DNA of 64,000 nt from Qipengyuania_B thermophila (GCF_004153605.1 NZ_SDSI01000001.1:812266-876265), one strand, 5' to 3'; numbered from the stretch's first letter, positions 14,955 to 23,259 are shown. Notes: generated by a model not told the origin, from the letters alone. Translations and numbers: made by a program.

Positions 14955-17266
14955 GCGTCCTCCCGCACTTCGACAAGCGGCACGCTCGGCGCCTCGCCCG
15001 CGGCAAAGGCGACGCCGCTGATCTCGAGCCGGTCCTGGGCGAACCGCACGGGCACGTCGAACAGGAAGCCCGCGCGGACCACCGCCCCCGGCGGCGGGGC
15101 GACCGCGTCGAAGACGATGATGCCGCCCGGCTCGAGGTGCCAGTCGTGGCGTTCCTCGCCGTCCACGCTGACCCGCACCGTGGCCGCTTCGGGCCGGGTG
15201 ATCCGCCGCCGCTGTTCCCCATAGTGCTTCACCAGCGCGAACCGCCCCTTCCTACCGTCGCCCGTGCCGAGCACCTGGTCGCCGGGCGAGGGAGTGCCGG
15301 TCATCCCATGGGACGAGTGGTCGAACGGATCGCGCAGCAGAAAGCCGCGCGCCGGACCGTGGCGGGCGCGGAAGAACGCCAGCAGGGTCGCCAGCTCGGC
15401 CTCGCTGCGGAGGCCCGGTCCGACATCGAACTGCAGCCGCGCATCGGCCCACAGCGCGGTGCGGCGCTCGTGTCCCGATGCGGTGGCGACGACCGTGGTG
15501 GAGAATTCCGGCGCGACGCTCGTGTCGCGGCCGAGCGCCAGCGGATAGGGAACGGGGTCGATGCTCTGCATGGCGCTCTCCGGGTAAGAGGGAAGGCGGA
15601 CGTATCCGTCCCGCGCGATCTGGGGCAGCGCCCAGACGAACCGGCGCGTGACGCCCCGCGCGGCGGCGGCATCCAGTCCGGCGTCGATGCGCTGCCAGAA
15701 CAGGTCGGCGTCCGCTGCTGCCAGAACGAAGCCGGAGAGGTAGTCCTGCCGGGCAACGGGGTAGCCGAGCTTGGCGTCCACGAACCGAAGCGCGGCGTGG
15801 CGCCGGACCTCCGCTCCTGCCGTCAGCCAGTCGTAGTCCTCCAGCTGCAGCCGGTCGAAGGCCGGCCAGGCCCATTCCCGCGGCAGGTTCAGCCGGTGGA
15901 GTTCGGGCGTCGCCGGATCAAGGACGGTCGGCGTGAAGGCGAGCAGCAGGATCTGCGCGCCGGCCGGCCCGGCCGCGGCGCGCGCGGCGGCGGCGATCTG
16001 CGTCGTGGCGTCGGCCAGCAGCGTGCCGGCCGCGTCGAGCAGCGCGCATTGCTGCGCATCCAGCGGTCCGGCCACCGACGGAATGGCGACCGGATCGCCG
16101 CCCAGCGCGGCGCGGGCTGCGGGATCGTAGAGGCACGGCCTGCCGTCGGGCATGATCCACCACCACGGTTCGCCGATCTGGAACCGCACGGGCAATCCGG
16201 CCTCCCGCAGCAGCGCCACCCAGCGCTGCGCGCTCAGCGCCAGCCAGCCCACGGCCGCCGCGCTGGCCGGAGACAGCAGCGCCGAAGGCGGATCCCAGCC
16301 GGTGCGTCCGGGCGTGCCGTCGTCGGCGCGCTGCTGCCAGGCGTCGGGGCAGTGCGCCGCGAGCAGCTCGAATGAAAGCGACAGGATCGGCTCGAACCCC
16401 TGCGCGGCGCATCCGGCAAGATACGCCCGGTGCCAGCGCAGCGCAGGCTCGCACAGCGCCCCGTCCGGCGTCGCCAGCAGCCGGCCCTCTCCCGGAGCGA
16501 GGCGGAAGAAGTGGCTCATCCCGACATAGTGGAGCAGGTACCGCCCGTAGCCGAGCGCCCGCACCGTGCGCAGCAGCCGGTCCGGCGTCTGGTTGAAGGC
16601 ATCGTCATAGGCGGTGGCGGCATGCTCGCCATGAACGGGCAGCAACACGTCGCCGATCTCCAGCAGGGCGTGCCGCCCCTCGCAGCGCATCTCGCTCAGC
16701 TCGGCCCAGCCGTTCACCCGCTGCGGCAGCGGCGCATCGCTGCCGCCGGCATAGCCGGGCGGTGCCAGCGAGATGAACATTCGGTCGATGGCGCGAGGGT
16801 GCACCGCTTCTCCCGGAAGGGTGAACCCCGCCTGGAGATGGCCGAAGGGCAGCACGATGACGGCATCTTCGGGATCGCCGGTGGCGTAGTTCCACAGGCG
16901 CACATACCAGTGCCGCGCGACACCGTCGGCATCGCGTCCCTCGATAGTGAGCGTGGGACCGTTGGCGGCATCCAGCGGGATCAGCCCCGCCGAACGCCAG
17001 CGGAAGCGCAGGGTGCAGTGGTCGTAATCCGTCTGCGTCGCATAGGCGAGCAGCGGATGGTCGAGCGCATCGGCGCTGTCCCAGATCAGGCCGGCGAGTT
17101 CTCCCCGGTGGAAGAACTCGCAATCGACGCGCAGCCCGTCCGGCGCCGTCGTCACCACGCTGGCCATCATCGGGCGCGGGAAATTGACGGTCCAGAAGCG
17201 CGGATCGAACCGCTGGATATGGTCGGTGTGCTGGCCGGTGCGGGCCGGGCAAAGCCAGAACGCCAT
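14951..17266 (-). CDS. GTA distal tail protein (g12-like, DUF2460) with large N-terminal TIM-barrel-like domain
   Basis: Protein of 771 residues made of two parts. The C-terminal 200 residues match DUF2460/TIGR02217, the GTA g12 distal tail protein (ARGFLLRDPFDHSSHG, VLGTGDGRKGRFALVKHYG, FDVPVRFAQDRLEIS). The N-terminal 550 residues are extra relative to the 210-residue Rhodobacter g12: a beta-rich region first, then an alternating helix/strand block with PILSLSFELLA, RFQIGEPWWW, LQLEDYDW and RRFVWALPQIA, resembling a TIM-barrel glycosidase fold. Related fusions are known in other alphaproteobacterial GTAs. The extra domain is a candidate surface-glycan binder or hydrolase; catalytic residues are not proven. 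Confidence 0.82.
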   Translation of the reverse strand: MAFWLCPARTGQHTDHIQRFDPRFWTVNFPRPMMASVVTTAPDGLRVDCEFFHRGELAGLIWDSADALDHPLLAYATQTDYDHCTLRFRWRSAGLIPLDAANGPTLTIEGRDADGVARHWYVRLWNYATGDPEDAVIVLPFGHLQAGFTLPGEAVHPRAIDRMFISLAPPGYAGGSDAPLPQRVNGWAELSEMRCEGRHALLEIGDVLLPVHGEHAATAYDDAFNQTPDRLLRTVRALGYGRYLLHYVGMSHFFRLAPGEGRLLATPDGALCEPALRWHRAYLAGCAAQGFEPILSLSFELLAAHCPDAWQQRADDGTPGRTGWDPPSALLSPASAAAVGWLALSAQRWVALLREAGLPVRFQIGEPWWWIMPDGRPCLYDPAARAALGGDPVAIPSVAGPLDAQQCALLDAAGTLLADATTQIAAAARAAAGPAGAQILLLAFTPTVLDPATPELHRLNLPREWAWPAFDRLQLEDYDWLTAGAEVRRHAALRFVDAKLGYPVARQDYLSGFVLAAADADLFWQRIDAGLDAAAARGVTRRFVWALPQIARDGYVRLPSYPESAMQSIDPVPYPLALGRDTSVAPEFSTTVVATASGHERRTALWADARLQFDVGPGLRSEAELATLLAFFRARHGPARGFLLRDPFDHSSHGMTGTPSPGDQVLGTGDGRKGRFALVKHYGEQRRRITRPEAATVRVSVDGEERHDWHLEPGGIIVFDAVAPPPGAVVRAGFLFDVPVRFAQDRLEISGVAFAAGEAPSVPLVEVREDA

Positions 17267-17307
17267 CGTGGAAACTCCCTGCTGCTGCTGAGGCGGCGGC
17301 GCGCCCG

Positions 17308-17901
17308 TCAGTCTGCCATCGCCCGCCGGATCGCGCTGGCGACCTGGCGGCCGGAACGCTGCAACGCGACCGGCGCCGAGGCGCCGGGCGGCGCGGCGAG
17401 GGTGATCGCGACCCGAACGTCGCGTGCGGGCCCTGCACCCCGGTTCGGCTCGATCCGGCCGGCGCTGGCGGGCACGAACACTTCGGGTCCGCGCTCCCCG
17501 ACCAGCACCGGCCGGTGGGGCGACACGAGGCCGCCGGTGCTGCGGCCGGGCAGGCCGAGCAGCGCCCCGAGCGCGCCGCCGATCACCCCGGCCAGTCCGC
17601 CGCCCCCGGCTGCGGCTCCGCCCGGTCCGCCCGTTCCGCCCAGCAGACTGTGCAGCCCGCTGCGGACCGCCTCGGCGGCAATCGCCGACAGCGCCCTGAA
17701 CGCCGCGTCCCGCAGCTCGTCGAAGCCGACGCTCCCGCGCCGGATCGCCGTGAGAAGGCCGTCCTCGAGAACGCGTCCGGCGCGCGCGAAGCCGCCGGTC
17801 AGCGACCCGTCGACGCTGCTTCTCAGCCGGTCCATGTCGGCGGCAAAGGCGCGGGTGTCGGCCCGCACCTCCACCATCAGCGTGTCGAGATCGTCAGCCA
17901 T
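17308..17901 (-). CDS. GTA tape measure protein (g11-like)
   Basis: Protein of 197 residues that would set tail length and line the tail tube. It opens with LDTLMVEVRADTRAFAADMDRL, continues through an Ala/Gly-rich helical centre and a Gly-rich hydrophobic segment (GGGGLAGVIGGALGALLGLP), and ends with the family signature GERGPEVFVPASAGRI. It is short like the Rhodobacter GTA g11, in keeping with short-tailed GTA siphovirus-like particles. The ATG at 17899-17901 overlaps the previous gene by eight bases; ATG at 17908-17910 is an alternative. Confidence 0.88.
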   Translation of the reverse strand: MADDLDTLMVEVRADTRAFAADMDRLRSSVDGSLTGGFARAGRVLEDGLLTAIRRGSVGFDELRDAAFRALSAIAAEAVRSGLHSLLGGTGGPGGAAAGGGGLAGVIGGALGALLGLPGRSTGGLVSPHRPVLVGERGPEVFVPASAGRIEPNRGAGPARDVRVAITLAAPPGASAPVALQRSGRQVASAIRRAMAD

Positions 17902-18088
17902 CGGCGTCACTCCTCATCAGCAGCTCGATTTCGGCGCGGCTGGGCGGCGCGGCGACGGGATCAGGCGCGGGAAGGCAGGCGAGCAGTTCCGCCGGGGTGG
18001 CGGACCAGAACACCGGCGGCGTCCAGCCGAGCATCGCCGCGGCCCGCTGAAGCGCGGCGGCATCGCTGGCGAAGCGCCGCCCGCTCAT
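17894..18088 (-). CDS. GTA tail assembly chaperone-like small protein (g10.1-like)
   Basis: Protein of 64 residues between the g10-like and tape-measure genes, the usual place for tail assembly chaperones. Sequence features match the small phage TAC group: LGWTPPVFWSATPAELL followed by SRAEIELLMRSDADG. The ATG at 18086-18088 overlaps the g10-like stop as ATGA. It is easily missed because a longer frame without homology runs through the same region. Confidence 0.8.
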   Translation of the reverse strand: MSGRRFASDAAALQRAAAMLGWTPPVFWSATPAELLACLPAPDPVAAPPSRAEIELLMRSDADG

Positions 18089-18399
18089 CCGCTGCCCCCG
18101 AAGATCTGCGTCAGCAGCGTACGCAGCGGCCGCGTCGCCGCTGTCAGGCCCGCCTCCAGCACCGCGCGGCCGACCGCCTCGCGGCTGACCTCCTGGCGCG
18201 CGGCGGCGCAGTGCCAGAACAGGGTGGCGATCTCCTGCAGCCGCAGGTCGCCGGCCGCGGCGCGCTCGGCGAGGGCGAACAGCGAGCCGATCTCCTCTTC
18301 GGCCCGCACGAGCGCATCGAAGCTGGGCCGCAGCAGCAGCGGCCGCCCGTCCACCTGCAGCTCCGCCTCGCCGCGAACGGGATTGGCGGGGCGGCTCAT
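18085..18399 (-). CDS. GTA gp10 family protein (tail tube chaperone-like)
   Basis: Protein of 104 residues of the GTA-gp10 family, expected to act with the g10.1-like protein in tail tube assembly. Conserved features include LLLRPSFDALVRAEEEIGSL near residues 20-40 and a helical region with LQEIATLFWHCAA. The start overlaps the major tail protein stop by four bases. The role is inferred from family and position. Confidence 0.85.
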   Translation of the reverse strand: MSRPANPVRGEAELQVDGRPLLLRPSFDALVRAEEEIGSLFALAERAAAGDLRLQEIATLFWHCAAARQEVSREAVGRAVLEAGLTAATRPLRTLLTQIFGGSG

Positions 18400-18803
18400 G
18401 CGGGCACCACCGGGCCGGAGGACTCCAGCTGCAGCGCGTAGTTGCGCTCGTTGTTGAAGTCGCCGGCATAGTCGAGCCGCTGCACGAGGAAGCGCCCGCG
18501 CAGCCGTTCCCCGCCTTCGAAGGACAGCTCGCAGGTGGCGAGCGTTCCGGCGAGCGCATGGGCACGCACCGCCGCCTCCGCCTCGCTGGCGAGGAAGATG
18601 CCGCTGGCGCTCACCGACACGGACCGCGTGCCGGCGCCGTCGAGCAGGTCGCGCCAGCCGCCCGACTCCTTGTGGGTCACGACGACGGGGTCGCCGTTGA
18701 TCGACATCTGGGTGGTGCGCAGCCCGGCAACAGTGCGGAACGCCGCCGGATCGGCGGCATCCGCGATCTTGAGCAGGAAGGCGGAACCCTTCTGGGCAGT
18801 CAT
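18396..18803 (-). CDS. GTA major tail protein (g9-like, TP901-1 family)
   Basis: Tail tube subunit of 135 residues. Recognisable elements are MTAQKGSAFLLKIADAAD at the start, RTTQMSINGDPVVVTHKESG in the middle, and CELSFEGGERLRGRFLVQRL near the end, matching the TP901-1 major tail family and its GTA branch. AAAGGATC lies just before the ATG as a ribosome site. Expected to be one of the most abundant particle proteins. Confidence 0.9.
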   Translation of the reverse strand: MTAQKGSAFLLKIADAADPAAFRTVAGLRTTQMSINGDPVVVTHKESGGWRDLLDGAGTRSVSVSASGIFLASEAEAAVRAHALAGTLATCELSFEGGERLRGRFLVQRLDYAGDFNNERNYALQLESSGPVVPA

Positions 18804-18837
18804 GGGCAGATCCTTTCGGTGGGTGATGGGCGGCGGG

Positions 18838-19233
18838 TCAGGCTGCCGCGAGCAGCAGGAAGCGGTATTCGAGCAGCACCGCGCGCAGGTTGCGCGGGCG
18901 GCGTTCCGTGCGCGAGCGCAGGAAGCCCGTCGCGACCAGCTGGAACCCGTCCTGTTCCGGCGCCATGGCGGCGATCCGCTGCTCCACGCGGGCGGCGAGG
19001 CGGTCGGCCTCGTCCGTGGCGTCGCCGCGCACCAGCAACTCGAGCGCCACCCGGACCTCGCGCCCGCTGCGCTCCTTGACGCTCCAGTCGCTGGCCGCGC
19101 TGGCGGCGAGGGCGAGCACCGGCGGCGGCGTTGCCGCCGGTCCCGTCTCCTCCCCGATCGCGTTCACACCGGCGCCGAGCACCGGGTCGGCGCGGAGCCA
19201 GTCGACGAGCGCGCGGCGCAGGGCGCTTTCCAT
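18838..19233 (-). CDS. GTA tail terminator-like protein, DUF3168 (g8-like)
   Basis: Protein of 131 residues of DUF3168, the GTA g8 group. Blocks: LRRALVDWLRADPVLGAGVNAI at the N-terminus (helix then conserved Leu/Asp), a basic middle with ERSGREVRVALELLVRG, and RVEQRIAAMAPEQDGF near the end. Its position between head-tail joining and tail tube genes fits a tail terminator or joining role. Confidence 0.88.
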   Translation of the reverse strand: MESALRRALVDWLRADPVLGAGVNAIGEETGPAATPPPVLALAASAASDWSVKERSGREVRVALELLVRGDATDEADRLAARVEQRIAAMAPEQDGFQLVATGFLRSRTERRPRNLRAVLLEYRFLLLAAA

Positions 19234-19236
19234 GGG

Positions 19237-19401
19237 TCATCCTTTCGTGAACAGGGGCCAGACGAGCCGCGGCGTGCGCCAGTGGCGCCCGTCTCCGTCG
19301 CGGGCGAGGCGCCGGGCGGCAGTGGCGGCCCGCGCCAGCCGGGCGGCGTCCTGGCGGAGCCGCGCCGTCAGCGCGGCGGCCGTGGTGCGGGCCGCGATCA
19401 T
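19237..19401 (-). CDS. Small 54-residue protein at the GTA g7 position
   Basis: Short frame that starts at 19399-19401 with ATGA overlap to the g6-like stop and ends four bases before the g8-like start. The protein is basic and Ala/Arg-rich (MIAARTTAAALTARLRQDAA) and ends RTPRLVWPLFTKG. The Rhodobacter GTA has a 112-residue head-tail adaptor (g7) in this place. This product is about half that length and shows only weak resemblance, so it may be a shortened adaptor, a relic, or a lineage-specific protein. The tight packing supports real translation. Confidence 0.6.
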   Translation of the reverse strand: MIAARTTAAALTARLRQDAARLARAATAARRLARDGDGRHWRTPRLVWPLFTKG

Positions 19402-19946
19402 GTCAGCCGCAGGTGCCGCCACGGACGCCACAGCGCGGTCACCGCCGCCGGCGGAGCCGAATCGCCGGCGGTGCCGCGCGCGTGGTGGAGATGGGCGGCG
19501 AGGCGCACGATCCCCTGCCGCAGCGCGCCCGGCACTTCGGGCCACGTGGCGGCCAGACCGGCCGAACAGCGCACCACCAGACGATCAATTCCGTCATGCG
19601 GACGGAGCAGGCGGACGGCCGCCTCGCCGCCGGCGCCGATCCGCACCCGCACCTCGGGCCCGGCAAGGGCGACAGCCGCGCCGCTTGCGTCAAGGCCATG
19701 GACCGAGGCGACGCCCTGCACCGGCCGCGTCGCCAGCCGGCTCCAGCCGGCGCGGGCGGGCAGCGTCTCCGTGCAGGTCTGGCGCAGCGGCATGACGCCG
19801 GTGAACGCCTCGCAGGCGTCCAGTGCGGCGCGAAGCTGCGCCTCGAGCAGGTCGTCCTCGCCCGCCGTCGTCACGGCGAGCCAGCTTTTCAGTTCGGCAA
19901 GCGGCGCGCCGGACAGTGCGGCAGGCGCGACAATGACCCGCTGCAT
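19398..19946 (-). CDS. GTA head-tail connector protein (g6-like)
   Basis: Protein of 182 residues of the gp6/phiE125 gp8 head-tail connector group. Conserved blocks include LAELKSWLAVTTAGEDDLLE, ALDACEAFTG and, near the C-terminus, LRQGIVRLAAHLHHARG. It would form the adaptor ring under the portal. The start at 19944-19946 is preferred because GGAG lies six bases ahead; ATG at 19956-19958 is in frame. The gene is separated from the capsid gene by a GC-rich hairpin. Confidence 0.87.
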   Translation of the reverse strand: MQRVIVAPAALSGAPLAELKSWLAVTTAGEDDLLEAQLRAALDACEAFTGVMPLRQTCTETLPARAGWSRLATRPVQGVASVHGLDASGAAVALAGPEVRVRIGAGGEAAVRLLRPHDGIDRLVVRCSAGLAATWPEVPGALRQGIVRLAAHLHHARGTAGDSAPPAAVTALWRPWRHLRLT

Positions 19947-20013
19947 GCGCGTCTCCATCGTTGCAACTGTGGGGTGGGCGCGCCCCGGCAAGGGGGCGGC
20001 CGGACGGAAGGGA

Positions 20014-20047
20014 GGGGCGGCGCGCCAGGGGTGGAGCGCGCCGCCCC
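20014..20047 (-). other. Perfect 12-bp inverted repeat downstream of the capsid gene
   Basis: GGGGCGGCGCGC at 20014-20025 pairs exactly with GCGCGCCGCCCC at 20036-20047 around a 10-base loop. It starts nine bases after the capsid stop and has no T run, so it is more likely an mRNA 3'-end stabiliser or partial attenuator than a full terminator. Confidence 0.7.
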
Positions 20048-20055
20048 CCGCGGCC

Positions 20056-21204
20056 TCAGGCCTCGATCTTCAGCAGCTTGATGGCTGCGGAATCGAGCAC
20101 CGTGCCGCCGACCCGGCGCGTCGCGTAGAAGTGCACGAACGGTTTGTTCGTGAACGGATCGCGCAGGATGCGCGTGGCGCTGCGCTCCGCCACGAGATAG
20201 CCGTTGCGGAAGTTGCCGAAGGCGATGGGAAAGGCGCCCGGAGCAATGTCGGGCATGTCCTCGGCCTCCACCACCGGGTAGCCGAGCAGCCGGTCGGGCT
20301 GCCCCTCGACCATGCCCGGCTGCCACAGGAACGCGCCCTCGCTGGTCCTCAGCTTGCGCACCTGGGCCAGGGTGGCGGAGTTCATCACCCACGTCGCGCC
20401 CTGGCGATGCCCGGACTTCAGCGTGTGCACGAGATCGATCAGCCGCGCCTCGGGCGCCGCGTCGAAGCCGGCCGGATCGCCCGAACCGATGTACTGCAGA
20501 GTGCGGAACGGCCGCACCCCGTCCGGGGCCGCCGTGGCCGGGTTGTTGAGGAACCCTTCGGGCTGCTCGATCCCGGAGCCGTGGATGAAGGCCGCGCCTT
20601 CCGCCCGCGCGAACTCGCTGGCGATCTCGGCGGCGAGCCAGGCTTCGAGGTCGAACGCGGCATCGTCCAGCATCGTCTGGCTCGCGGCCGGGTTCGCATA
20701 AAGCTCGCCGGTGGGCGGCGCCACCTCCTCGAACGCCGGAGTGCTGGTGCCCGGCCGCAGCATGGTCTCGCTCACCCAGCCCGAAGCGGTGGCGCCGGTG
20801 GCGATGAGCTTGCGATAGCCCGCCGTGCCGGTCTGCACCACCTGTGCCAGGCTGCGGATGGGGCTGAGGGGGATCATCTCGCGGGCGATCAGCGCGTCGA
20901 TCTGGCGCGGCACGGCGTAACCGCCGTCGCGGTCTGCGAGCGCGGTGATCGACTTGACCTCCGTGTCGCGGCCGCGGCGCAGGTAGTCCTCGACAAAGCG
21001 GCTGGCGCTGGCGGCGTCGGCGGCCGGGGTGGCGGACAGCGGCGGCCGCGCGGCGGCGAGCGACACGCGCTCGAGCCGGGCTTTCACCTCGTCCACGTCC
21101 TGACGCAGCGCGGCAATGGCAACCTCGGCCCGGTCCTGACGGGCAAGGAGGTCGAAGCTCGCGTCCAGCACGGCGGGAGCGGCGGGGGTGATGTCGGTAT
21201 CCAT
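20056..21204 (-). CDS. GTA major capsid protein (g5-like, HK97 fold)
   Basis: HK97-fold capsid protein of 382 residues. The first 80 residues form a predicted coiled-coil scaffold (delta) domain (ARQDRAEVAIAALRQDVDEV), normally removed by the prohead protease; cleavage is expected near the FVEDYLRRG segment. The capsid body carries TALADRDGGYAVPRQIDALI, SPIRSLAQVVQTG, AFIHGSGIEQPEGFLN and ATWVMNSATLAQVRKL. The ATG at 21202-21204 has GAAAGGTCAC upstream. Best conserved GTA gene of the set. Confidence 0.95.
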   Translation of the reverse strand: MDTDITPAAPAVLDASFDLLARQDRAEVAIAALRQDVDEVKARLERVSLAAARPPLSATPAADAASASRFVEDYLRRGRDTEVKSITALADRDGGYAVPRQIDALIAREMIPLSPIRSLAQVVQTGTAGYRKLIATGATASGWVSETMLRPGTSTPAFEEVAPPTGELYANPAASQTMLDDAAFDLEAWLAAEIASEFARAEGAAFIHGSGIEQPEGFLNNPATAAPDGVRPFRTLQYIGSGDPAGFDAAPEARLIDLVHTLKSGHRQGATWVMNSATLAQVRKLRTSEGAFLWQPGMVEGQPDRLLGYPVVEAEDMPDIAPGAFPIAFGNFRNGYLVAERSATRILRDPFTNKPFVHFYATRRVGGTVLDSAAIKLLKIEA

Positions 21205-21280
21205 GGGCAGTGACCTTTCAGGCTGGGGAACAGAAGGAAGCGCGGGCGGCAAGCGGCGCGGACGCGCCCGGACGAAGGGG

Positions 21281-21685
21281 TCAGGCGGCGACGAGATGCA
21301 CTCTGGCGGCCGGCTGAAGGGGGTGGGCAACGAGGCTGATCTCGAGGAGGTCGATCCCGGTCAGAAGGCGCGTGCAGCCTTCCTGCCGCGCCGCCCGCGC
21401 GCGGTAGCCGAACGACAGCCCGCGCACCGCGCCCGACAGGAGCTGCCGGGCGTGGCGGCTGGCGGCGTGATCGAGCCGTGCCCGCACCCGCAGACCGCGC
21501 GCGTCTTCCGCCGCCAGCTCGACCGTGCCGATCCGCGCGTGCGGCCGGTGCTCCCACAGCAGCGGCAGCGGCGCGGCCCGTGCGGCGAGGGTGGCGGCGA
21601 ACGCGCCGGGCAGGATGATGTCGCCGCCCCGATCGCGGCGGTGGAACAGCGCCGCGTAGCCGGCAAGGCGCAGCGGGCCGTTCAC
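21281..21685 (-). CDS. GTA prohead protease (g4-like)
   Basis: HK97-type prohead serine protease of 134 residues. Key parts: LAGYAALFHRRDRGGDIILPGAF at the N-terminus, LPLLWEHRPHARIG containing the catalytic His, and VRGLSFGYRARAARQE containing the catalytic Ser, followed by LLEISLVAHPLQPAARV. Translation is assigned to the GTG at 21683-21685, which overlaps the stop of the DUF6127 gene as GTGA; no in-frame ATG lies closer to the homology. Confidence 0.88.
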   Translation of the reverse strand: MNGPLRLAGYAALFHRRDRGGDIILPGAFAATLAARAAPLPLLWEHRPHARIGTVELAAEDARGLRVRARLDHAASRHARQLLSGAVRGLSFGYRARAARQEGCTRLLTGIDLLEISLVAHPLQPAARVHLVAA

Positions 21686-21993
21686 CGCAGCAGCTCCGGC
21701 ACGCCCATGCGCATGGCGATGCCGATCAGCAGCAGCGCGAGCAGGCCGCGCACGAGCCAGTCCACCGTCGCCTTCCACGCGCTGGCCTTGGCGTCGCGCC
21801 AGGCACCGAGCAGTTCGCGCAGTTCGTCGATGTCGTCCTGCGCGCCCTCGTCGGCGAGGCCGAGCCGCGCCAGCGCCCGTTCGGCCCCGACTTCGCTTGC
21901 TTCCTCCACGATGGCGCGCAGGGCCATCCGGTCGCCGCCGGCAGCGGCACAGGACTGGGCGAGCAACTGGGTGAGCAGGTCGGTGCGGTTCAT
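21682..21993 (-). CDS. DUF6127-like small membrane protein within the GTA head module
   Basis: Protein of 103 residues between portal and protease genes. Residues 1-75 are a soluble helical region rich in Ala/Glu (IVEEASEVGAERALARLGLA); residues 79-95 form a hydrophobic helix (WLVRGLLALLLIGIAMRMG). It resembles the DUF6127 proteins seen beside portal genes of sphingomonad GTAs. It overlaps portal and protease genes by four bases on each side, so it is part of the same translation chain. No counterpart exists at this place in the Rhodobacter GTA; function unknown. Confidence 0.75.
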   Translation of the reverse strand: MNRTDLLTQLLAQSCAAAGGDRMALRAIVEEASEVGAERALARLGLADEGAQDDIDELRELLGAWRDAKASAWKATVDWLVRGLLALLLIGIAMRMGVPELLR

Positions 21994-23177
21994 GGCTGGA
22001 CCTCCGGGTTGGTGGCGGCGGCGCCGTCGGCGATCGGGGGCAGGCCGAGCAGGTCGCGCTTCTCCGCGCGGGTGAGGAAATCGGCGCTGGCGACCTGCGC
22101 CCACAGCCGTTCGCGGTCCTCGGCGAGCGCCGGCACCCGGTCGAGATCGACCTCGAGGCGCGCGTCGGGGAACCAGGGCGTCATCGCGTCGGCAAGGCCG
22201 GACAGCAGCTTGTCGGCGAGCGGCAGCAGCGTCAGCCGCCACAGTGCCCGGTTCGCCTCCCGGTAGTTCGAGTAGGTGTTGTCGCCCGGCAGCCCGAGCA
22301 GCATCGGCGGCACGCCGAAGGCAAGCGCGATGTCGCGGGCCGCCGCCGCCTTGAGCGTGGCGAAATCCATGTCCGCCGGGCTGAGCGAGAGCGACTGCCA
22401 GCTCAGCCCGCCTTCCAGCAGCATCGGCCGGCCGGCGTTGCGCTCGCCGGCGAACGCCTGCGTCAGCTCCTCGCTGAGCCGGTCGAACTGCTCGCGCGTC
22501 AGACCGCCGGCATCCTCTCCGCGATAGATCAGCGCGCCCGAAGGGCGGGCGGCGTTCTCCAGCAGGGCGCGGTTCCAGGCGCTCGCGGCGTTGTGGATCG
22601 CCACCGCCTGATGCGCCGCCGACAGGCAGCCGCCGCCGTAATGGTCGTTCGCGGGATGAAGGGCCCGCCAGTGGACGAGGGCGGGCCAGCCCTGCGCGTC
22701 CTCCAGCGGCATCTCCCGCGTGTCTGAGGGCAGATGGTAGCGGGCCGCGACCGGCCAGCCGTCGGCGCCGGGCACCACCTCCATCCGTTCGGGCCTGAGG
22801 GGACACAGGGCCACGGGCATGCCCGCGCCGTCCCGCACGATCTGCGCCCAGGCGTTGCCATGCAGCAGCAGATGCGCGGCCAGCGTTTCCAGGAGCGGCC
22901 CGCCGCTGGCGCCTTTTCCGAACAGGGCGGCGACCGGTTCCGGGGTCACGGTCAGCGGCGCGCTGCCCACGCCTTCGGCAACGATCCGGATGGCCCGCTG
23001 CGCCACGGCGTTGCGGGCAAATGCCTCCTCGAGCGCGGTGGTGTAGTCGAACCGCTCCGCCGGCGGCGGCGCGCCGAGGGCGGCGGCATGGCGCATCGGC
23101 GGCCCGGCGCTCAGCGGCACGCGGGCGGCCCCGCCCCCGCCCTTGAAGGCGGCGGCGAGCGTGTCGAAAAAGGTCAT
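21990..23177 (-). CDS. GTA portal protein (g3-like)
   Basis: Phage portal protein of 395 residues, HK97 type. It has RAIRIVAEGVGSAPLTVTP, a HLLLHGNAWAQIVRDG segment, FDRLSEELTQAFAGERNAGR, and AFGVPPMLLGLPGDNTYSNY near residue 300, the signature of the family. It forms the dodecameric ring for DNA passage and terminase docking. It starts 82 bases after the terminase gene. Confidence 0.94.
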   Translation of the reverse strand: MTFFDTLAAAFKGGGGAARVPLSAGPPMRHAAALGAPPPAERFDYTTALEEAFARNAVAQRAIRIVAEGVGSAPLTVTPEPVAALFGKGASGGPLLETLAAHLLLHGNAWAQIVRDGAGMPVALCPLRPERMEVVPGADGWPVAARYHLPSDTREMPLEDAQGWPALVHWRALHPANDHYGGGCLSAAHQAVAIHNAASAWNRALLENAARPSGALIYRGEDAGGLTREQFDRLSEELTQAFAGERNAGRPMLLEGGLSWQSLSLSPADMDFATLKAAAARDIALAFGVPPMLLGLPGDNTYSNYREANRALWRLTLLPLADKLLSGLADAMTPWFPDARLEVDLDRVPALAEDRERLWAQVASADFLTRAEKRDLLGLPPIADGAAATNPEVQP

Positions 23178-23259
23178 GGCCAGCTCCTGATGGGCGAGGG
23201 GTGCAGTCGGGTCGTGGCGAGCGGAGGGGACGGCGCGGCGGCGCGCCGCATCCCCCGGT

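Noticed and set aside
18535..21213. Long plus-strand open frame (about 890 residues) opposite the GTA capsid and tail genes
   Set aside because: It runs antisense to six well supported genes with recognised domains, has the Arg/Ala/His-rich composition of high-GC shadows, and no family motif or ribosome site.
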